A stretch of DNA of 64,000 bases. Origin: Stenotrophomonas sp. UBA2124. GTDB taxonomy: Bacteria; Pseudomonadota; Gammaproteobacteria; Xanthomonadales; Xanthomonadaceae. The stretch lies in NCBI GenBank assembly GCA_002329155.1, contig DCXY01000026.1, positions 101,375 through 165,374 on the forward strand, in the 5' to 3' direction. Numbering within the stretch: position 1 is the first letter of the stretch; the number at the start of each line of letters is the position of its first letter. Below, one piece after another: positions 51,250-59,718 of this stretch. Both the position numbers and the translations under genes were made by a program. The notes under the pieces were generated by a model. The model was given only the letters and a program-made list of their open reading frames with translations. It had not been told where the DNA came from and ran no database searches.

Positions 51250-53097
51250 TTACTCCGCTGCCGGATCAGGCACCGACAGACCATGAAGGTTAGCGTAGAT
51301 ACGTGCAGCGAGGGCGTCATTGATGCCCTCCACCCGTGCTATCTCCGCTTCACCGGCGGCCTTGAGCCCCGCCATGCCGCCAAAATGCTTGAGCAGGCTG
51401 GCACGGCGGCGTGGGCCGATACCCGGAATATCTTCCAGCTTGCTGGTCATGCGCGCCTTCTGACGACGCCCACGATGGCCGGTGATGGCGAAACGGTGCG
51501 CTTCATCACGCACCTGCTGTATGAACTGCAGCGCCGGCGAGGCGGCGCCGGGGCGCAGTTCGCGACCATCCGGCAGCACCAGCGCCTCGTGCCCGGCACG
51601 CCGCTCCACACCCTTGGCCACACCTACCAGCATCACGCCTTCCACACCGAGATCGGCCAGCGCGGCCTGCGCCTGCGCCAGCTGGCCAGCGCCGCCGTCG
51701 ATAAGCAGCACGTCCGGCAGCACCCCGCCCTCTTCCACCGCGCGGCGGAAACGGCGGTCGATGGCCTGGTGCATGGCGGCGTAGTCGTCACCCGGTTCTA
51801 TGCCGCTGATGTTGTAGCGGCGGTACTGCGCGCGCACCGGCCCAGCCGCGTCGAACACCACGCAGGAAGCCACGGTGGCTTCGCCCATGGTGTGGCTGAT
51901 GTCGAAACACTCCACGCGCTTGACCGGCTCGGCCAGCCCCAGCATCTCGCGCAGCGCCTCGCTGCGGGCATGCTGCGCGCCACGGCTGTCCATTTCCGCG
52001 ACCAGGGTGATCTGCGCGTTGCGACTGGCCAGTTCCACATAGCCGGCGCGCTCGCCACGTACATTCCACTTCAGCGCCACCTTGCGCTCGGCCGAGGCGC
52101 TGAGCGCGGCCTCGATCATCTCGGCGTCGGGAATCTCGCGGTCCAGAATCACTTCCGGCGGCGGGCCGTGCTCGATGTAGTACTGCGACACAAATGCCGC
52201 CAGCACTTCGTCGGCACTGTCTTCGCCATTGGTGCGCGGGAAGAACGCGCGCGTGCCGAGATTGCGGCCATCGCGGAAGGCCAGCAGCATCACGCAGGCG
52301 CTGGCGCCCTGCGTGGCACAGGCCAGCACGTCCAGATCGGCCGCACGGCCATCGACGTACTGGCGGTTCTGCATGCTGCGCAGCGAGGCCACCAGATCAC
52401 GCAGGCGCGCGGCACGCTCGAACTCCAGCGCATCGCTGGCTGCCTGCATGGCCTGCACCAGCTCATCGGCCAACTGGTCGCTCCTGCCTTCAAGGAACAG
52501 CGCCGCGCGGCGCACGGATTCGTCGTACTCGGCCTGCGGCACCAGCTCCACGCAGGGCGCGCTGCAACGGCCGATCTGATACTGCAGGCAGGGCCGCGAG
52601 CGATTGCGGAACACGCTGTCCTCGCAGCTGCGCAGCTTGAACAGCTTGTGCATGAGGTTCAGCGTTTCGCGCACCGCGCCTACACCAGGATACGGCCCGT
52701 AGTAACGCCCCGGCACCGAACGCGGCCCGCGGTGCAGTGCGATGCGCGGCCACTGCTCACGGGTCAGCAGCACCTGCGGGTAGCTCTTGTCGTCGCGCAA
52801 CGACACGTTGTAGCGCGGTGACAGCGACTTGATGAGCTGGTTTTCCAGCAGCAGCGCCTCGGCCTCGGTGCGGGTGACGGTCACGTCCATCCGCGCCACC
52901 TGCGCCAGCATCATCATGATGCGGCGGGTCTTGGGCGAGCCGTTGAAATAGCTGCCCACGCGCTTGCGCAACGCGCCGGCCTTGCCGACGTACAGCAGCG
53001 TGTCGTCGGCCGAATACATACGGTATACGCCCGGGGCGGTGCTCAGCGCCGCGGCGAAGGCCTTGCCATCGAACGCGTTGGTCGGGTCCTGCGTCAT
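51250..53097 (-). CDS. uvrC: UvrABC system protein C
   Basis: A 615-residue excision nuclease subunit that makes both incisions around DNA lesions with UvrB. N-terminal GIY-YIG domain (APGVYRMYSADDTLLYVGKA, about 17-36), UVR domain (about 205-240), RNase H-like C-terminal nuclease (ECFDISHTMGEATVASCVVF and LLIDGGAGQLAQAQ), and a terminal helix-hairpin-helix pair (DIPGIGPRRRASLLKHFGGM). Its start overlaps the NHL gene stop by four bases. Confidence 0.97.
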   Translation of the reverse strand: MTQDPTNAFDGKAFAAALSTAPGVYRMYSADDTLLYVGKAGALRKRVGSYFNGSPKTRRIMMMLAQVARMDVTVTRTEAEALLLENQLIKSLSPRYNVSLRDDKSYPQVLLTREQWPRIALHRGPRSVPGRYYGPYPGVGAVRETLNLMHKLFKLRSCEDSVFRNRSRPCLQYQIGRCSAPCVELVPQAEYDESVRRAALFLEGRSDQLADELVQAMQAASDALEFERAARLRDLVASLRSMQNRQYVDGRAADLDVLACATQGASACVMLLAFRDGRNLGTRAFFPRTNGEDSADEVLAAFVSQYYIEHGPPPEVILDREIPDAEMIEAALSASAERKVALKWNVRGERAGYVELASRNAQITLVAEMDSRGAQHARSEALREMLGLAEPVKRVECFDISHTMGEATVASCVVFDAAGPVRAQYRRYNISGIEPGDDYAAMHQAIDRRFRRAVEEGGVLPDVLLIDGGAGQLAQAQAALADLGVEGVMLVGVAKGVERRAGHEALVLPDGRELRPGAASPALQFIQQVRDEAHRFAITGHRGRRQKARMTSKLEDIPGIGPRRRASLLKHFGGMAGLKAAGEAEIARVEGINDALAARIYANLHGLSVPDPAAE

Positions 53098-54509
53098 CCT
53101 TCTATCGGCACGTCACTCAGTTCGCCACTGACCGGGTCAAAACGCAGTACGGCGTGGGCGCCGCATTCGGCGATCCAGATGGCGTTGGCGGCCACCGCCA
53201 GCGCGCGCGGCCCATGCAGGCGACGCGGCAGGTTGACGGTGGTCAGGTCGCCGCCACCCAGGCGCAGGGTGCGCAGCGTGCCGTTGCCGTAATCGGCAAT
53301 CCACAGCATGGGCGAATCCGGCCCCAGGGCAATGGCCAGCGGGTACTGCAGGCGGGCGTTCAGACGCGGGCCATCGACATTGCCCGCCTCCCACGGCCCC
53401 TGACCCACCAGCGTCTGCACCAGATCGTTGCGCAGCTGTACCGAGCGGATGGCCGAGCCCAGCGAATCGCACACGTACAGCGTCTGCTGTACCGCCACCA
53501 CGCCGGTGGGCTGGGCGAAGGCAGCCAGGTGGCCACTGCCGTCACGCACCTCCACCGCGCCCGCGCCGGAGCGCCAGCGCAGCTCGCGCGTGCCCAGGTC
53601 ATAGCTCCAGATGTGGTTGTCGCCGGCCATGGCGATATGCACCTGGTTGTCAGCCACGGCCACGTCAGCCGGGTGATTGAGCGGGCTGTCCCACGGCTGT
53701 TCCAGCACGCCGGCACGCGGGTCGCCCATGCGGCCGTTGCCGCACAGCGTATCGACCTGGCCACTGACCAGGTTGACGCGACGCAGCGCATGGTTGCCGG
53801 TGTCGGCGACATACAGCACGTCACGCACCAGCGCCAGGCCCTGCGGGCGGTTGAACGCAGCCTCACCGATGCCGCCATTGATCAGGTCGGCACTGCCCAG
53901 GCCGAACTGGCGCAGCACGCGCCCGCCGTGGGTGCACTCCAGCACCCGGTGATTGCCGGTATCGGACACATACAGGCGCTCGGCCGTGGCCACCAGCCCG
54001 GCGGGGAAACGCAGTGGCAGGCGCGGCTCGGGATTGATCTCGCGGGCGCCGAAAATCTCGCCGTCCAGTGGCGCGCTGACACCTTCGCACAGCGTGTTCA
54101 AGGAACGCTCCAGTTCACCGGCCGCGCCAACCAGGCGCTCACGCTCACGGCCTTCCACATCCAGCAGGACCAGCGTGGGCCACGACTGCACGCCGTACCC
54201 GCGCCAGGCGTCCCACTGCGCATCCAGCACGATGGGCGCGGTGATGCCCTGCCGGCGCAGCAGCTTCAGCGCCTGCTGCGGCTCACGCTCGAACTCGAAG
54301 CGCGGCACCTGCACCACGACCAGCTGCAGCCGGCCCGGGTTGCGTGCCTGCCAGCGCGTCACCTCGGCCACGCGTTGCATGCTCCACACCGACGCACCGT
54401 TGACGAAGGCCAGAGCCACGGGGCAGCCACGCAGGTCGTGCAGCGTGGTGGGCACGGCGTTGAGCCAGATGCCGGTCTTGGGCAGTTCGGGAGCGCGGGT
54501 TTCGTTCAT
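53094..54509 (-). CDS. NHL-repeat protein with cysteine-less thioredoxin fold (NHLRC2-like)
   Basis: A 471-residue protein. Residues about 15-135 form a thioredoxin-like domain (CPVALAFVNGASVWSMQRVA ... GYGVQSWPTLVLLDVEGRER with the cis-Pro). The CxxC redox pair is replaced by GASVWS, so it is not a disulfide enzyme. Residues about 165-460 are NHL beta-propeller repeats: RLYVSDTGNHRVLECTHGG, VLYVADTGNHALRRVNLVSG, MLWIADYGNGTLRTLRLG. No signal peptide is seen. The architecture matches NHLRC2-type proteins of unknown function. It overlaps both neighbours by four bases (phosphatase upstream, uvrC downstream). Confidence 0.87.
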   Translation of the reverse strand: MNETRAPELPKTGIWLNAVPTTLHDLRGCPVALAFVNGASVWSMQRVAEVTRWQARNPGRLQLVVVQVPRFEFEREPQQALKLLRRQGITAPIVLDAQWDAWRGYGVQSWPTLVLLDVEGRERERLVGAAGELERSLNTLCEGVSAPLDGEIFGAREINPEPRLPLRFPAGLVATAERLYVSDTGNHRVLECTHGGRVLRQFGLGSADLINGGIGEAAFNRPQGLALVRDVLYVADTGNHALRRVNLVSGQVDTLCGNGRMGDPRAGVLEQPWDSPLNHPADVAVADNQVHIAMAGDNHIWSYDLGTRELRWRSGAGAVEVRDGSGHLAAFAQPTGVVAVQQTLYVCDSLGSAIRSVQLRNDLVQTLVGQGPWEAGNVDGPRLNARLQYPLAIALGPDSPMLWIADYGNGTLRTLRLGGGDLTTVNLPRRLHGPRALAVAANAIWIAECGAHAVLRFDPVSGELSDVPIEG

Positions 54510-54994
54510 GGGCCGATTATGCCGGAGTCACCGTGCCGCGACAGTCGTTGCACGGTGGCCCGGGCAGCGGCATCCACCAGCGCCCAGCTGTGCTCGAAGT
54601 CGCGGTTGTCGCCGTAGTAGGGGTCGGGCACCACATCGGCCTCGGTGATGCCGGCCCAGGGCAGCCACAGGCTGGCGCGCTCGGCGGCATGCGTGGGCGC
54701 CAGCTTCCGCGCTTCGGCCAGGTTGTTGCGATCGGCGCAGAGGATATGGTCGAAATCCAGAAAATCCTCGCGCCGCAGCTGGCGCCCACGCAGGCCGGAG
54801 ATGTCCACACCATGGCCGCGCGCGCAGGCCACCGCGCGGCGGTCCGGCGGGTTGCCCACGTGCCAGCCGGAGGTACCGGCCGAATCCACGCTCAGCCAGC
54901 CGTCCATCCCGGCCTCGGCGATGCGCGCACGCAGCGCGCCCTCGCCCATCGGCGAACGGCAGATGTTGCCCAGGCAGACCACCAGCAGCTTCAA
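54506..54994 (-). CDS. Low-molecular-weight protein-tyrosine phosphatase
   Basis: A 162-residue cytoplasmic phosphatase. The P-loop is VCLGNICRSP with nucleophile Cys7 and Arg13 (C-x5-R); the general acid lies in VPDPYYGDNRDFEHSW. In proteobacteria such enzymes often dephosphorylate capsule/exopolysaccharide tyrosine kinases; no kinase is nearby. It overlaps kdsB and the NHL gene by four bases each, in a chain of coupled genes. Confidence 0.94.
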   Translation of the reverse strand: MKLLVVCLGNICRSPMGEGALRARIAEAGMDGWLSVDSAGTSGWHVGNPPDRRAVACARGHGVDISGLRGRQLRREDFLDFDHILCADRNNLAEARKLAPTHAAERASLWLPWAGITEADVVPDPYYGDNRDFEHSWALVDAAARATVQRLSRHGDSGIIGP

Positions 54995-55770
54995 GACGCG
55001 CCCCGCATGCGGGCCTGCGCCCGTTCCAGATCTTCGGGGGTGTCGATACCGGGCGGGAACGGCTCCGGCGATATCTGCACCGCAATGCGGTAGCCCGCTT
55101 CCAGCACGCGCAGCTGTTCCAGCGATTCAATGCGCTCCAGCACGCCGGGCGGCATGGCCGCCACCTGCTGCAGAAAGCCGGCCCGGTAACCATAGATGCC
55201 GATATGACGCAGCCACTGCACGCCCTCCGGCAGCGCCTGTGTGGACTGGGCGAAGCCATCACGGTGCCACGGAATCGGTGCGCGGCTGAAATACAGCGCG
55301 TCGCCCTGCGCGTTGCGCACCAGCTTGACCACGTTGGGGTCGAACAGGGTATGCGCGTCCTCCACCGGCGTGGCCAGCGTGGACATCGGCGCGCCACTGC
55401 GCTCAAGTACCTCTGCCACCGCACGGATGCCCGCCGCCGGCGCGAAGGGTTCATCGCCCTGCAGGTTGACCACGATCAGCTCGTCGTTCCAGCCCGCCAG
55501 GCGCGCGCATTCGGCCAGGCGGTCGGTGCCGGAGGCATGGTCCTCGCGCGTCATCGCAACCTGGATGCCCTGCACATCCGCCAATGCTTCGGCGATGCGC
55601 ATATCGTCGGTGGCCACCCACACCTCACGCGCGCCGGCGTCGAGCGCACGGCGGGCCACGTGCTGCACCATCGGCACGCCGTCCATCAGCGCCAGCGGCT
55701 TGCCGGGCAGACGGGTGGAGGCATAACGGGCGGGAATGGCCACCACGAATTCGGGAAACTGCATCGTCAT
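54991..55770 (-). CDS. kdsB: CMP-KDO synthetase (3-deoxy-manno-octulosonate cytidylyltransferase)
   Basis: A 259-residue enzyme activating KDO for lipid A-core assembly. Motifs: VAIPARYASTRLPGKPLALM (about 10-29), VWVATDD, MTREDHASGTDRLAE, VVNLQGDEPF and LRHIGIYGYRAGFL. AAGGAG four bases before the ATG at 55770 decides the start; a GTG/ATG further up is in frame but lacks a site. It is 61 bp after lpxK, and both serve lipopolysaccharide synthesis. Confidence 0.97.
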   Translation of the reverse strand: MTMQFPEFVVAIPARYASTRLPGKPLALMDGVPMVQHVARRALDAGAREVWVATDDMRIAEALADVQGIQVAMTREDHASGTDRLAECARLAGWNDELIVVNLQGDEPFAPAAGIRAVAEVLERSGAPMSTLATPVEDAHTLFDPNVVKLVRNAQGDALYFSRAPIPWHRDGFAQSTQALPEGVQWLRHIGIYGYRAGFLQQVAAMPPGVLERIESLEQLRVLEAGYRIAVQISPEPFPPGIDTPEDLERAQARMRGAS

Positions 55771-55831
55771 ATCACTCCTTGCTGCGGTGGCCCCAGGGGC
55801 CACATTCACACCATGGCCACCTGATGGGCGA

Positions 55832-56854
55832 TCAGGCGCGCGCCAGCTTCTGCAGGCGGTCCAGCAGCGCCACCCAGAAGGCGGCGGGCAGTTCGGCCTG
55901 CAACGGTACCGAATAATGCCAGCGCGTGGCGAAACGCTGGCACTTCACCGCGTCCTTTTCGGTCATCAGCACCGGCAACTCGCTGCCGAAGGACAGGTCC
56001 GACGGCTCGTAGCGGTGGTGGTCGGCGAAGGCATGCGGCACCACGCCGATGCCGCGCGCACGCAGCATCTGGAAGAACCGCTGCGGGTTGGCGATGCCGG
56101 CCACCGCATGCACACGTTGCCCCGCGAAGGATTGCAGCGGTGTGTCACGGCCACCGCGCAACGGTCGCGCGGTATCGATGCGCAGACGCATCGCCCATTC
56201 GCCGAAGCCACAACGGGCCTCCTGCTCGCCTTCATCGCTGGCCTGGCCCAGGTTGATGACCCGGAAATCGCAGTCAGCGGCGCGCGCGGCGGATTCGCGC
56301 AGGGGGCCGGCAGGCATCATGCGGCCATTGCCGTAGCGGCGTGCGGCGTCCACCACTTCAATTTCGATGTCGCGCTCCAGCCGGTAGTGCTGCAGGCCGT
56401 CGTCACAGACCACCACGTCGCAGCCGGCATCCATCAAAGCCTTGGCGGCGGCCACGCGGTCGCGGTCCACGCGCACCGGCACGCCGGCTTTCCAGGCGAT
56501 CAGCACCGGTTCGTCACCGCCCAGATTGGGCTCCAGTTCGGGGGTGATCCAGCGCGGCGTATTGGCCTCGTCGCGACCATAGCCACGGCTGGCCACGCCC
56601 GGCCTCCAGCCGGCTTCGCGCAGGCGCGTGACCAGCTCGATGGTCAGCGGCGTCTTGCCGGTGCCGCCTGCGGTGATGTTGCCCACCACGATGACCGGCA
56701 CGGGCACCTGCCGGCGACGCAGCCAGCCACGCTTGTACAGCCGGCGACGCAGCCCGACCACGGCGCCATACAGGGGCGCCAGAAGACGGGCGGGCAACGG
56801 TACCGGAGCGTTGTCGTACCACCAGGCCGGCGTCTGCGGGCCACGCTTTTCCAT
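55832..56854 (-). CDS. lpxK: Tetraacyldisaccharide 4'-kinase
   Basis: A 340-residue inner-membrane-associated kinase that phosphorylates the 4' position of the lipid A disaccharide. The P-loop is GNITAGGTGKTPLTIELVTR (about 59-78); VASRGYGRDEANTPRW and VVCDDGLQHYRLERDIEIEV are the other family landmarks. One N-terminal hydrophobic segment is likely. It overlaps the msbA stop by one base, so lipid A phosphorylation and export are co-expressed. Confidence 0.97.
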   Translation of the reverse strand: MEKRGPQTPAWWYDNAPVPLPARLLAPLYGAVVGLRRRLYKRGWLRRRQVPVPVIVVGNITAGGTGKTPLTIELVTRLREAGWRPGVASRGYGRDEANTPRWITPELEPNLGGDEPVLIAWKAGVPVRVDRDRVAAAKALMDAGCDVVVCDDGLQHYRLERDIEIEVVDAARRYGNGRMMPAGPLRESAARAADCDFRVINLGQASDEGEQEARCGFGEWAMRLRIDTARPLRGGRDTPLQSFAGQRVHAVAGIANPQRFFQMLRARGIGVVPHAFADHHRYEPSDLSFGSELPVLMTEKDAVKCQRFATRWHYSVPLQAELPAAFWVALLDRLQKLARA

Positions 56855-58599
56855 CAGTCCTGACTCTCCCGGAACTGCATGCGGTACAGGTGTTCGTACA
56901 GCCCGCCCTGCTCCAGCAACTGCTGGTGCGTACCACGTTCGACAATACGGCCCTGGTCCATCACCAGCACCTGGTCGGCATGTTCGATGGTGGACAGGCG
57001 GTGGGCGATGACCAGCGTGGTGCGGTCAGGCATCAGCTTCTGCAGCGCCTCCTGCACCAGCCGCTCGGATTCGTTGTCCAGCGCAGCGGTGGCCTCGTCC
57101 AGGATCAGGATTGGCGCATCCTTGAGCATGGCGCGGGCAATGGCCAGCCGTTGGCGTTGGCCACCCGACAGGCGGCCGCCCTTGGCACCCACCTGTGCAT
57201 CCACCCCCTCGGGCAACTGCTGCACGAACTCCTGCGCGTTGGCACCGGCGATGGCGCGCTGCATGGCTTCGGGGCCACGCTCGGCCAGTTCACCGAAGGC
57301 GACGTTCTCGGCCACGCTGCCGTTGAACAGGGTGACCTGCTGGCCTACCAGCGCGATCTGCCGGCGCAGATCGGCCAGCTTGTAGTCCTGCAGGCGATGG
57401 CCATCGAGCAGGATGCTGCCGGCCTCGATTTCGTAGAAGCGCGGAATGAGCTTGATCAGCGTTGACTTGCCACTGCCCGAGCGCCCCACGATGGCAGTGA
57501 CGGTTCCCGGCGCAGCAGTGAAACTGATGTCCTCCAGCGCCGGCTTCGGCTGGCCCGGGTAACGCGCGGTGACATGCTGGAACTCCAGCAGCCCGGTGGC
57601 GCGCTGCAGCGGCACGCTGCCGGTATCCGGCTCGTCCTCGGCATCCAGCACCGCGAACAGGCGCTGCGCCGAGGCGATGCCGCGCTGGGTCATGTTCTGC
57701 ACGTTGGTGAGCTGCTTGAGCGCGGGAATGATGGTCAGCATCGCCATCATCAGCGCGACGAAATCACCCACGGTCAGGCGCCCTTCGGCGGCCTCATGGC
57801 CGGCGATGAACAACAGCGCGGCCAGCCCGATAGCACCGATCAGCTGCACCATGCCAGAGGAAATGCTGCGCGTCGCTTCCACCTTCATCGCCAGACGCAG
57901 GTTGGTGTTGGCCAACTCCGAGTACTGGCCCATCTCGCGCGCCTGCGCGCCGTAGATCTTCACTTCCTGCTGGCTGGACAGGGTCTGGTCTGCCGCCTGC
58001 AGCAGTTCGGCGCTGCTTTCCTGGATGCGATGGCTGATGCGGCGGTAGCGCTTGGCCACCTTGTTCATCACCCATGCCAGCGGTGGCGCCAGCACGAAGA
58101 TGGCCAGCGTCACCTGCCAGCTGTAATAGAACATCATGGCCAGCGAACCCAGCGCCTGCAGCGACTGCTGCAGCACCACCTTCATCGCGTCCACGGCGGC
58201 CTGCGCCACCTGGTCACTGTCCGAGCCCAGCCGTACCAGCATCGACGGCACCGGTTCGGCATCAAAACGCTGGCCCGGCAGCCGCAGGTACTTGCGCAGC
58301 ACGTTCACCCGCATATCGCGGGCGATGCTGCGCGCGGCCTTGCCCATGCCGATGTCGGTGAGATAACCGGCAATGCCACGCACCAGGAACAGGCCGATGA
58401 TGGCCAGCGGCATCCACGGGTTGATGTCTTCCGGATTCACCAGATTGTTGGTGATCGGGCTCATCAGGCCCAGGAAGCCCATGCCCGCGGCGGCTTCGAT
58501 CAGCATGCCCAGCAGCGCCATCAGCAACAGAACGCGATAGGGCTTGGCGTAACCGAGCAGGCGCTTGTACGTCTGCCAGGGGCTGGCAGCTGCCGTCAT
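56854..58599 (-). CDS. msbA: Lipid A flippase MsbA (ABC transporter)
   Basis: A 581-residue half-transporter: six transmembrane helices (about 20-310) and an ATPase domain (about 340-575). Walker A is GRSGSGKSTLIKLIPRF, signature LSGGQRQRLAIARAML, Walker B APILILDEATAALD, and the H-loop His is in VIAHRLSTIEHAD. It flips lipid A-core across the inner membrane. Position before lpxK and after the exbD gene supports the assignment over a generic ABC exporter. Confidence 0.95.
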   Translation of the reverse strand: MTAAASPWQTYKRLLGYAKPYRVLLLMALLGMLIEAAAGMGFLGLMSPITNNLVNPEDINPWMPLAIIGLFLVRGIAGYLTDIGMGKAARSIARDMRVNVLRKYLRLPGQRFDAEPVPSMLVRLGSDSDQVAQAAVDAMKVVLQQSLQALGSLAMMFYYSWQVTLAIFVLAPPLAWVMNKVAKRYRRISHRIQESSAELLQAADQTLSSQQEVKIYGAQAREMGQYSELANTNLRLAMKVEATRSISSGMVQLIGAIGLAALLFIAGHEAAEGRLTVGDFVALMMAMLTIIPALKQLTNVQNMTQRGIASAQRLFAVLDAEDEPDTGSVPLQRATGLLEFQHVTARYPGQPKPALEDISFTAAPGTVTAIVGRSGSGKSTLIKLIPRFYEIEAGSILLDGHRLQDYKLADLRRQIALVGQQVTLFNGSVAENVAFGELAERGPEAMQRAIAGANAQEFVQQLPEGVDAQVGAKGGRLSGGQRQRLAIARAMLKDAPILILDEATAALDNESERLVQEALQKLMPDRTTLVIAHRLSTIEHADQVLVMDQGRIVERGTHQQLLEQGGLYEHLYRMQFRESQD

Positions 58600-59018
58600 T
58601 GCTTCACTTCCGGCGCGGTGGCGATCGCGATGCGGCGGAAACCAAGCTGGCCCAGCGCGTCCTGCGCGGTCACCACCGCCTGGTACGGGGTACGCGCGTC
58701 GGCGCGCAGCAGCACGGTCTGCTCGCGGTCGTCACCGGCCACCTGGGCGATGATCTGCTTCAACGATTCCACATCGGTGCGCAGCACTTCCTGGTCGTTG
58801 ATGAAGTAGCGCCCGTCGGCATTGACCAGCACGCTCAGCGAACGCGGTGGCGAGGTGTTCTTCTGGTCGCTGGCGGTAGGCAGCTGCACCTGCAGGGTGG
58901 AGCGTGCATCGAACGTCGTGGTGACCACGAAGAAGATGATCAGCACCAGGATCACATCGATCAGCGGCACCAGATCGATATGCGGTTCATCCTGGCTGCG
59001 GTTGTCGCGGATACGCAT
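58596..59018 (-). CDS. exbD: ExbD/TolR-family biopolymer transport protein
   Basis: A 140-residue protein with one N-terminal membrane helix (about 18-38, PLIDVILVLIIFFVVTTTF) that carries the essential Asp21. A periplasmic domain follows (SLSVLVNADGRYFINDQEVL). With the ExbB-like partner it forms a proton-driven motor. In this comEC-exbB-exbD-msbA context the client is not a classical tonB operon; no tonB is adjacent. It overlaps the msbA start by four bases. Confidence 0.93.
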   Translation of the reverse strand: MRIRDNRSQDEPHIDLVPLIDVILVLIIFFVVTTTFDARSTLQVQLPTASDQKNTSPPRSLSVLVNADGRYFINDQEVLRTDVESLKQIIAQVAGDDREQTVLLRADARTPYQAVVTAQDALGQLGFRRIAIATAPEVKQ

Positions 59019-59025
59019 CGTCGGC

Positions 59026-59688
59026 TCAGGCCTTTGCGGTGGCGGCAGGCTTGGCGTTGGCGCCCTTGCTGGCGGCCATCACCGCCGGGCGGCCGTCGAG
59101 TGCGTCCAGCAGGGCCGAGGCTTCCTGTTCCATCTCGATCACATAGCCATCGATGCGGCCACGGAAGTAGCGGTGGAACATCAGCGCCGGGATCGCCACG
59201 ATCATGCCGGTGGCGGTACACACCAGCGCCTTGCCGATGCCACCTGCCAGCTGGTTCACGTCGCCCACGCCGTGGTCGAGGATGCCCAGGAACATCTGGA
59301 TCATGCCGACCACGGTGCCCAGCAGGCCCAGCAGCGGCCCGGCAGAGGCGATGGTGCCCAGCGCATTGAGGAAGCGGCTCATGCGGTGCACCAGGTGGCG
59401 ACCGGTGTCTTCGATACGCTCACGGATCTGGTCACGCGGGCGATTGCGGGCTTCCAGCGCGGCGGCCAGCAGGGCACCCAGCGGCGAGTTGGCGCGCAGC
59501 GAGGCGATATGGGAGGCGTCCAGCTTGCCACGCGCGGCCCAGTTGCGGACTTCCTCACCCAGCCCCGGCGGCAGCACCTCGTTACGCCGCAGGCTCCAGA
59601 AACGCTCCAGGACGATCGCCAAAGCCAGCACCCCCAACAGCAACAACGGCAGCATCGGCCAACCGCCGGCCTTGACCAGTTCCCACAC
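59026..59688 (-). CDS. exbB: MotA/TolQ/ExbB-family proton channel protein
   Basis: A 220-residue inner-membrane protein with three helices (about 10-30, 115-140, 155-180). Conserved segments are SAGPLLGLLGTVVGMIQMFL and NQLAGGIGKALVCTATGMIV, which form the proton path with ExbD. It lies 7 bp before exbD, and 30 bp after comEC. The ExbB and TolQ alternatives cannot be separated on sequence alone; the absence of TolA/TonB nearby leaves the client open. Confidence 0.93.
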   Translation of the reverse strand: MWELVKAGGWPMLPLLLLGVLALAIVLERFWSLRRNEVLPPGLGEEVRNWAARGKLDASHIASLRANSPLGALLAAALEARNRPRDQIRERIEDTGRHLVHRMSRFLNALGTIASAGPLLGLLGTVVGMIQMFLGILDHGVGDVNQLAGGIGKALVCTATGMIVAIPALMFHRYFRGRIDGYVIEMEQEASALLDALDGRPAVMAASKGANAKPAATAKA

Positions 59689-59718
59689 GTTTCAACCCTC
59701 CGGCTCATCGGCCGCCTG

